A stretch of DNA of 64,000 nucleotides from Merdimmobilis hominis (GTDB lineage Bacteria; Bacillota; Clostridia; Oscillospirales; Ruminococcaceae), in assembly GCF_021109255.1 (NCBI RefSeq), contig NZ_JAJODG010000002.1; one strand, 5' to 3'. This document shows, in pieces, positions 58,829-64,000 of the stretch. The notes under the pieces are model-generated. The model did not search any database. It saw nothing but the letters and a program-made list of their open reading frames with translations, and was not told the DNA's origin. Both the position numbers and the translations under genes were made by a program. Each line of letters begins with the position of its first letter. Within the stretch, counting starts at the first letter, position 1.

Positions 58829-59908
58829 ATGATGGATCGAAGAAGAAGCTATTACCCCCGAAACCGCAGGCAGAACCGCAAGCCCCCGGACCCGATCCCG
58901 GTGGTGCTGATGGTGCAGATGGGTTTTTGTATCGCCCTGTTGATGGGGGCATTTCTGGCTGCCCGCATCAACCCGGATTTTACCTTGGAAGCCCGGGAAA
59001 CGGTCGCCCGGATGAGCGAGGAATCGGTGGATTTCCCGGCGTTGTGGCAGAAGGCCAGGCAGTACGGCCCGGAGAATTTCCAGTACGACTATGTCTCTAA
59101 GCTGTTCTCCGGCATTGTGCCGGTGGAATCGCCCCAAAGCACACAGTCCCAGCCGGAGCCTGCGCCCTCTATGGCATCCCAGCCAGAGGAGCCCGCAAGC
59201 GGGTCTGAAAGTCAGCCCATGGTGCTGCCCTACGCCGCCGACCCATCCTCCCTGGATATGGGGGATGAATCGGACACCGAGGACGAGGGGCTTCCCACCT
59301 CTGCTGGGCGGCCTGGGGAAGGGGAAGTGCTGACCCCGGAGCCGGACGCCTCCAGCCTGCCTGGATTTGGGCTGCCAGAAGGGGAGAATTCCTCCTCCAG
59401 TGAGCCGGTGCTGGATGGCAAGGGGGGGTGGAACCCGGTGAGCTGGAAGGACAAAAACGAGCGGATGGAACCCCCAGAGGGGATGACCTTGGCGCCGGTG
59501 ATGGTCTCGGCCAAGCTGGCGACACCGGTCTCCGGAACGGTGACCTCCCTCTTTGGGTACCGTCTGCACCCCTTGACCGACAACCTGGATTTCCACACCG
59601 GTATGGACATCGCCGCACCTACGGGAACCCCCATCAAAGCGGTGCTGCCCGGCCGGGTGGTGGAGACCGGGGAGTCAGCTATTTTGGGAAATTACCTGGT
59701 GATCGACCACGGGGGCGGCCTCAAGACCACCTATGGCCACTGTTCCGCCCTCATCGCCCAAGAGGGGATGAACCTGCGCCAGGGGGAGCGGGTCGCCCTG
59801 GTGGGCAGCACCGGGATCTCCACTGGGCCCCATCTCCACTTTGAAGTCGAGGCCGGGGGCCTGACGGCCGATCCCGCCTGGCTGTTCCAGGAGGATCTTG
59901 TCCAATGA
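58829..59908 (+). CDS. membrane-anchored M23 (LytM) peptidase-domain protein, SpoIVFA-like
   Basis: The 359 residues have a basic start, one membrane helix (about 30-50), a long acidic Ser/Pro/Glu-rich linker, and a C-terminal M23 domain. The metal motifs are intact: FHTGMDIAAPTGT and PHLHFEVEAGG, with TTYGHCSAL between. Bacillus SpoIVFA has the same plan and holds the site-2 protease SpoIVFB in check. Here the next gene overlaps by 4 bases and encodes such a protease, which supports the comparison. The intact zinc ligands leave peptidoglycan hydrolysis possible. The ATG is set by AGGAGG seven bases upstream. Confidence 0.8.
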   Translation: MMDRRRSYYPRNRRQNRKPPDPIPVVLMVQMGFCIALLMGAFLAARINPDFTLEARETVARMSEESVDFPALWQKARQYGPENFQYDYVSKLFSGIVPVESPQSTQSQPEPAPSMASQPEEPASGSESQPMVLPYAADPSSLDMGDESDTEDEGLPTSAGRPGEGEVLTPEPDASSLPGFGLPEGENSSSSEPVLDGKGGWNPVSWKDKNERMEPPEGMTLAPVMVSAKLATPVSGTVTSLFGYRLHPLTDNLDFHTGMDIAAPTGTPIKAVLPGRVVETGESAILGNYLVIDHGGGLKTTYGHCSALIAQEGMNLRQGERVALVGSTGISTGPHLHFEVEAGGLTADPAWLFQEDLVQ

Positions 59909-60492
59909 CCATCCGCCTATTCGACACCCCAGTGCGCTGCGGCTTCTCCTTTTTTCTGCTGCTGGCCCTTTTCCTGACCGCTGACCGGTCGGGATTTTCC
60001 GCTATGATGCTGCTGTGCATCCTCATCCATGAGGTGGGCCACCTGGTGGGGTTCGCCCTCGCCGGCGGGGAGATCCGGTCGGTTTCCCTCACCGGGCTGG
60101 GCATCCACATCCAGCGGGGGGAGAGACCCGTTTCCCGCTCTGGGGAAGCCTGCATCCACCTAATGGGTCCGGTGTTCAGCTTCGCCACCGCCCTGCCGGT
60201 GCTTCTCCTGTGGGGGGAACAGCCGGTGGGGGCGATGTTTACAGCTATCAGCGGGGTATTGGGGATTTTCCACCTGCTGCCCATCGGCAATTTAGATGGG
60301 GGCAACCTGATGCGCCTCGCCTTGGAGAACTGCATCCCGCCGGAGAGTATCGACTTCGCCTTCTCTTTTCTCTCCTTTGCGGCATTGGTCCCGCTGTTTG
60401 CCTTGTCGGTTTACCTATTTCTATCCGACAGCCGCAACATCACCCTGCTGCTCACCTGCCTCTATTTGGCCACCGCCATTGTAAAGGAGTGA
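59905..60492 (+). CDS. site-2 protease family metalloprotease, SpoIVFB-like (M50)
   Basis: This 195-residue polytopic intramembrane protease has the zinc motif HEVGH in ILIHEVGHLVGFALAGGEI near residue 42 and a second metal motif GNLDGGNLMRLAL near residue 130. The CBS domain of Bacillus SpoIVFB is missing, so it is a shortened form. SpoIVFB cleaves pro-sigma K in the mother cell. The translational overlap with the M23 gene and the nearness of the probable rplU promoter at 63.9 kb repeat the Bacillus spoIVFA-spoIVFB-rplU neighbourhood. Confidence 0.82.
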   Translation: MTIRLFDTPVRCGFSFFLLLALFLTADRSGFSAMMLLCILIHEVGHLVGFALAGGEIRSVSLTGLGIHIQRGERPVSRSGEACIHLMGPVFSFATALPVLLLWGEQPVGAMFTAISGVLGIFHLLPIGNLDGGNLMRLALENCIPPESIDFAFSFLSFAALVPLFALSVYLFLSDSRNITLLLTCLYLATAIVKE

Positions 60493-60508
60493 GCCTTACA
60501 AAAGAAGA

Positions 60509-60551
60509 GAGCCCATGCGCCAGTCGATTGGATAGGCGCATGGGCTTTTTG
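60509..60551. terminator. terminator between convergent genes
   Basis: AGCCCATGCGCC and GGCGCATGGGCT form a perfect stem around a 13-base loop, with TTTT after it and purine-rich sequence before it. Confidence 0.85.
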
Positions 60552-60569
60552 AATGCCGCCGGGTGGGTA

Positions 60570-60917
60570 TTACCGGGGACACCTGCGGAGCTCCCGGAAG
60601 TTATACACCCCATAGGGGACGCTGTAAAAAATGCCGGCCAAAACAAGCCAAACCGGCACTGGGAAAAAGACGGTGAGCAGCACCTTGGTCCGCAGGGATT
60701 TTCCGGCCACAAACCGGATCGTCCAAAGGAGCCCCGATAGGATAGAGAAGAAGAAGTATCCGCCTGCCATTCCGATGGCGGCGGCCATCACTGGCGAAGA
60801 GCCGTTGCTGTAAGAGAAAAACACCCCCAAAATGCTGTACAGCACAAACCCTACCACAAAGATTGTCCCTGTGACCGTTTGGTATTCTGCCCGCCATTTT
60901 TGGATGGATGCATCCAT
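60570..60917 (-). CDS. small membrane protein of unknown function
   Basis: This 115-residue protein has three hydrophobic segments (about 16-38, 45-65 and 76-100), with the sequence MDASIQKWRAEYQTVTGTIF at the start. No family was recognised. GGAGGTG lies 6 bases before the ATG, which excludes the longer frame. It is a single gene converging on the SpoIVFB-like gene. The ~515-base gap upstream of it, to the next gene, holds only the promoter and leader of the radical SAM gene. Confidence 0.75.
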   Translation of the reverse strand: MDASIQKWRAEYQTVTGTIFVVGFVLYSILGVFFSYSNGSSPVMAAAIGMAGGYFFFSILSGLLWTIRFVAGKSLRTKVLLTVFFPVPVWLVLAGIFYSVPYGVYNFRELRRCPR

Positions 60918-61215
60918 GTTAAGCACCTCCGTTTCCCCAATTTCCAGGGAAATTACCCTTTTAGCCATTATAGCACACCGGTGGAAAGGGGAGCAACACC
61001 AGCCTCGGGAAAGGGATGGGGAATATCGGGCTTTGAGAGATGTTCCGGCATAGCGCGGGCACCGGAAAAGGGGCTGTCCAACAGGATTGACGGGCTGCGT
61101 TTTCCCATAGTATACTGTGGAAAAGAGGAAGGAGGGGCGGGCAAAGGGGAAAATACGGCTTGCCCTGGCAAGCACCCTTCCTCTTTTCGGCCTTTTGCCT
61201 CCGGCGGCTTTGCAG

Positions 61216-61244
61216 TTGTGTTGACGGCTAAAATCGTGTATAAT
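61216..61244 (+). promoter_or_regulatory. promoter of the radical SAM pair
   Basis: TTGTGT and TATAAT are 17 bases apart, giving a leader of about 180 bases that contains the family 3 structured repeat. Confidence 0.65.
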
Positions 61245-61353
61245 TGATAGGATTGTAAGCCTCTGTTGTGGTGTGGGAAAGGTGGCTTGCGGGCCTTTTG
61301 CCGTTTTCAGAGGGAGATGGCAAGCTGCCTCTGCCTGCCTTAACAGAAAGAAT

Positions 61354-61435
61354 GTCTTGCCAGCTTCGCGTGGCGAGATGGGCATTGTTTTATGATTTGT
61401 GCCGGCGCGAAGCGGCAGAATGGATGATTGCTATG
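61354..61435 (+). promoter_or_regulatory. structured 5' leader repeat (family 3, copy 2) upstream of the radical SAM gene
   Basis: The hairpin TCTTGCCA-GCTTCGCG-TGGCGAGA stands where copy 1 has ATCTTATCA...TGATAAGAT. The spacer differs, then TGTGCCGGCGCGAAGCGGC and GAATGGATGATTGCTATGG follow, ending at the start codon. Only 3 of the last ~38 bases differ from copy 1. TGCCG and CGGCA can form a second small stem. Confidence 0.65.
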
Positions 61436-63268
61436 GAGATATCCCAGTTGGATAAAATTTTGATGGAGGTGCAGAAGCCCGCCCGGTACACCGGCGGGGA
61501 GCTGAACAGCGTGGTCAAAGAGCTCACCCCGGATATGGTGCGGTTTGCCTTCTGCTTCCCCGACCTCTACGAGGTGGGCATGTCCCACCTGGGGATGAAG
61601 ATCCTCTATTCCCTAAAAAACGCCCGTGAGGACATCTGGTGCGAGCGGGTCTTCGCCCCCGATGTGGATATGGAAGGGAAGATGCGGGAAAATGGCATCC
61701 CCCTCTACGGGCTGGAGAGCTTTGACCCCATCGCCCAGTTCGACTTCATCGGCTTTACGCTCCAATACGAGCTCAGCTTCCCCACCATCCTCAACATGCT
61801 GGATCTGGCGGGCTTGCCGGTGCGTTCCAAAGACCGGACAGGGCTTTCCCCCATCGTGGTGGCCGGCGGGCCCTGTGCCTGCAACCCTGAGCCCATCGCC
61901 GACTTCATCGACCTCTTTTTCCTGGGGGAAGGGGAAGAGGTCAACATGGAGACCATCGACCTCTACAAAAAGGCCAAGGCCGAAGGGTGGACTAAGCTCC
62001 AATTCCTGGAGGCTGCCGCCCAGATCGAAGGGGTGTATGTACCCCAGTTCTACGACGTCTCCTACAAAGAGGACGGCACCATCGCCGCGGTAACCCCCAC
62101 CCATGGTGCCCCTGCTACGGTGAAAAAGCGGATTATAAAAGACCTGGACAAGGTCTTTTACCCCAAGGAGTTTGTTGTCCCATTCATTGAGACGGTCCAC
62201 GACCGGGCTATGGTGGAGATCTTCCGGGGCTGCATCCGGGGCTGCCGGTTCTGCCAAGCGGGGTTTATCTACCGCCCCATCCGGGAAAAGAACTACGGCA
62301 CCGTCAACGGGAGCGCCCGGGATCTGTGCCAGAGCACTGGGTACGATGAAATCTCCCTTTCCAGCCTCTCCACCAGCGACTATTCCCAGTTGGAGCCCCT
62401 TTTGGAGGAGATGCTCCCCTGGACCGAAAAGGACCGGGTCGGCCTCTCCCTGCCCAGCCTACGGATTGACAACTTCTCGGACAAGCTGCTGGAGCAGGTG
62501 GCGAAGGTCCGCAAAAGCGGCCTGACCTTCGCCCCGGAGGCTGGAACCCAGCGCCTGCGGGACGTCATTAACAAAAACGTGCGGGAGGAGGACGTCCTTT
62601 CCACCTGCCGAACCGCCTTTGAAGGCGGATACACCAATGTAAAGCTCTATTTTATGATGGGCTTGCCCACCGAGACGCTGGAGGACATCGAAGGCATCGC
62701 CAATCTGGCCCAGAAGGTGGTGGACCTCTTTTACAGCCTGCCCACCAAGCCCAAGGGCAAAGGGGTCAACGTCACCATCAGCGTGGCCTGTTTTGTCCCC
62801 AAGCCTTTCACCCCCTTTGAGTTTGAACCGCAGGATACCATCCCCCAGCTCAAAGAGAAGCAGCAGCATCTGCTCCATTCGGTGCGGTCCAAGAAGATCA
62901 CCGTCAACTACCATGATTCCACCATCAGCGTGCTGGAGGGGATTTTGGCCCGGGGCGACCGCCGCCTCTGCGATGTGGTGGAAGGGGCCTGGCGCCGGGG
63001 GGCCACTCTGGACGGCTGGAGCGAGCACTTCAAGATCGAGCGGTGGAACGAGGCCATGGCGGAATGCGGCATCGACGGGGCGTTCTACGCCAGCCGCAAA
63101 CGGGAGTTTGACGAAATCATGCCCTGGGATCACCTGGATTACTTTGTCACCAAGGAATTTTTCATCCGGGAAAACAAAAAAGCCCACGCCGATGAGACCA
63201 CGCCCCACTGCCGCCAGCAGTGCAGCGGCTGTGGTGCCAACCGGCTGGTGGGCGGGAGGTGCTGCTGA
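61433..63268 (+). CDS. B12-binding radical SAM protein (TIGR03960 family)
   Basis: The 611 residues have an N-terminal region with ARYTGGELNSVVKE, an FCFPDLYEVGMSHLGMKILY cobalamin-domain-like segment, the radical SAM motif RGCIRGCRFCQAG near residue 267, and EISLSSLSTSDYSQLEPLL. The C-terminal cysteine-rich tail is CRQQCSGCGANRLVGGRCC. The family is widespread in Clostridia beside TIGR03936 proteins and ribosomal protein L21 genes, with no proven reaction; RNA modification is a common guess. I start at the ATG after GGATGATTGCT; an ATG 9 bases earlier is possible. Its stop codon overlaps the next start by one base. Confidence 0.9.
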   Translation: MEISQLDKILMEVQKPARYTGGELNSVVKELTPDMVRFAFCFPDLYEVGMSHLGMKILYSLKNAREDIWCERVFAPDVDMEGKMRENGIPLYGLESFDPIAQFDFIGFTLQYELSFPTILNMLDLAGLPVRSKDRTGLSPIVVAGGPCACNPEPIADFIDLFFLGEGEEVNMETIDLYKKAKAEGWTKLQFLEAAAQIEGVYVPQFYDVSYKEDGTIAAVTPTHGAPATVKKRIIKDLDKVFYPKEFVVPFIETVHDRAMVEIFRGCIRGCRFCQAGFIYRPIREKNYGTVNGSARDLCQSTGYDEISLSSLSTSDYSQLEPLLEEMLPWTEKDRVGLSLPSLRIDNFSDKLLEQVAKVRKSGLTFAPEAGTQRLRDVINKNVREEDVLSTCRTAFEGGYTNVKLYFMMGLPTETLEDIEGIANLAQKVVDLFYSLPTKPKGKGVNVTISVACFVPKPFTPFEFEPQDTIPQLKEKQQHLLHSVRSKKITVNYHDSTISVLEGILARGDRRLCDVVEGAWRRGATLDGWSEHFKIERWNEAMAECGIDGAFYASRKREFDEIMPWDHLDYFVTKEFFIRENKKAHADETTPHCRQQCSGCGANRLVGGRCC

Positions 63269-63930
63269 TGAAGACCATCCGCGTGTTTTTCACCAAGACC
63301 GGGCGGGCCAAATACATCTCCCACCTGGACGTCAACCGGTGCATCGACCGGGCCATCAAGCGGTCCGGCATCCCGGTGTGGTACACCCAGGGGTTCAACC
63401 CCCATATCTACACCACCTTTGCCATGCCCATCTCCCTGGGGTTTGAAAGCCTCTGCGAATCCTTTGAGACCCGCCTTGTGGAGGATGATTTCTCCTTGGA
63501 GGAGGTAAAAACCGCCCTCAACCGGGTGCTGCCCACCGGATTAGAGGTCACCCAGGTGGCCGAGCCGGTGATGGAGATGAAGGAGATCGCCAAAGCGGAC
63601 TACGGAGTGGATATCCGCTTCGCCGGGCTGACGGCGGGGGAGCTGGCCGCACTCCTGGAAGGGTTCCTTGCCCAGGATGCCATCATGGTTCTCAAGCGCA
63701 GCAAAAAGGGGATGCTGGATGTGGACATCAAGCCCCACTTTGAGGTTCTCTCCCACCGGGAGGAGGATTCCCAGCTCCACCTGGAGCTTCGGGCCGCAGC
63801 GGGAAGCACCCTCAACATCAACCCCATGCTGGTCATTGGGGCCTTGGTGGAATTTGCGGGGCGCCCCCACGACGGCTACCGGGTGATCCGCCGTCAAATC
63901 TACAATGGAAAGGGCGAAATTTTTGCCTAA
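63268..63930 (+). CDS. TIGR03936/DUF2344 radical SAM-associated protein
   Basis: The 220 residues begin MKTIRVFFTKTGRAKYISHL and DVNRCIDRAIKRSGIPVWYT, then QGFNPHIYTTFAMPISLGFE, the standard start of the DUF2344 family that accompanies TIGR03960 radical SAM proteins (fused to them in some genomes). The coupling by a one-base stop/start overlap supports a joint function. In related genomes an RNase G-like gene or rplU usually follows. Confidence 0.92.
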   Translation: MKTIRVFFTKTGRAKYISHLDVNRCIDRAIKRSGIPVWYTQGFNPHIYTTFAMPISLGFESLCESFETRLVEDDFSLEEVKTALNRVLPTGLEVTQVAEPVMEMKEIAKADYGVDIRFAGLTAGELAALLEGFLAQDAIMVLKRSKKGMLDVDIKPHFEVLSHREEDSQLHLELRAAAGSTLNINPMLVIGALVEFAGRPHDGYRVIRRQIYNGKGEIFA

Positions 63931-63944
63931 TTGGCAAAAAAGCC

Positions 63945-63973
63945 TTGCATGTTCCACAAAGCTGTGGTATTAT
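63945..63973 (+). promoter_or_regulatory. promoter at the window edge, probably of the ribosomal protein L21 region
   Basis: TTGCAT and TATTAT are 17 bases apart with TGG before the -10 box. Gene order in related Clostridia places rplU, often with an L21 leader, after the radical SAM pair, but the coding sequence lies beyond the window. Confidence 0.6.
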
Positions 63974-64000
63974 ATTTAGGCATGTAGTGACCATTGCTCC

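Noticed and set aside
63920..63941. Terminator at the end of the DUF2344 gene
   Set aside because: TTTTTGCC and GGCAAAAA can pair, but the stem includes the stop codon region and no T run follows on the plus strand.

Overview
The window is GC-rich, gene-dense bacterial chromosome. It most resembles an anaerobic member of the Clostridia, probably an Oscillospirales/Ruminococcaceae-type gut bacterium. This rests on gene content and order, not on any search: SRP RNA-dnaX-ybaB-recR, smpB-ssrA, recJ-rel-dtd-hydrolase-hemZ, a yabM-yabN-yabO-like run, a DnaD/DnaI-type pair, type III glutamine synthetase, an NfnAB-type electron-bifurcating transhydrogenase, CdaA/CdaR, and a SpoIVFA/SpoIVFB-like pair close to a probable rplU promoter. 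Many genes start with GTG or TTG behind strong purine-rich ribosome binding sites.

Layout. 1-9.4 kb: a small HMA-fold-like protein, SRP RNA, dnaX-ybaB-recR, gtrA, smpB-ssrA, a scar of an integrated element, ansA, ispD-ispF. 9.1-15.8 kb: a DUF3343 protein beside a cysteine desulfurase, cdaA-cdaR, an FAD protein and a PAP2 phosphatase. 15.9-23.7 kb: recJ, rel, dtd, a metallo-hydrolase, hemZ and a nucleoside kinase in tight tandem. 24-34.5 kb: zinc-ribbon protein, glnA(III), MOP flippase, mazG, HU, lipoprotein, rqcP, B12-binding radical SAM. 34.5-45.4 kb: an autoregulated-looking MerR regulator, deoC, helicase loader, DnaD, a PHP phosphoesterase, and membrane or uncharacterised genes. 45.4-50.3 kb: calcium ATPase and a small minus-strand operon ending in an SdpI-like protein. 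50.8-56.2 kb: a cell-wall pair, a GHL10 lipoprotein and a 1279-residue protein joining a glycosidase-like barrel to an amidase and three Ig-like domains. 56.4-64 kb: nfnA-nfnB, the SpoIVFA/B-like pair and a radical SAM pair, ending at a strong promoter.

Most genes are housekeeping: replication and repair, translation quality control, isoprenoids, nucleotide signalling, sulfur transfer, nitrogen assimilation and envelope. The unexplained signal lies between genes. At least three dispersed repeat families occur. (1) A large composite element has four full or partial copies, built from conserved hairpins, including an inverted repeat with constant arms and a variable centre. (2) A shorter hairpin module occurs at five sites, once as a ~108-bp tandem. 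(3) A structured 5' leader is shared by two unrelated genes and shows compensatory base changes. These repeats, the glycosidase-amidase fusion and the integrase scar at ssrA are the main points for follow-up. No CRISPR array, rRNA, tRNA, complete insertion sequence or intact prophage was seen.
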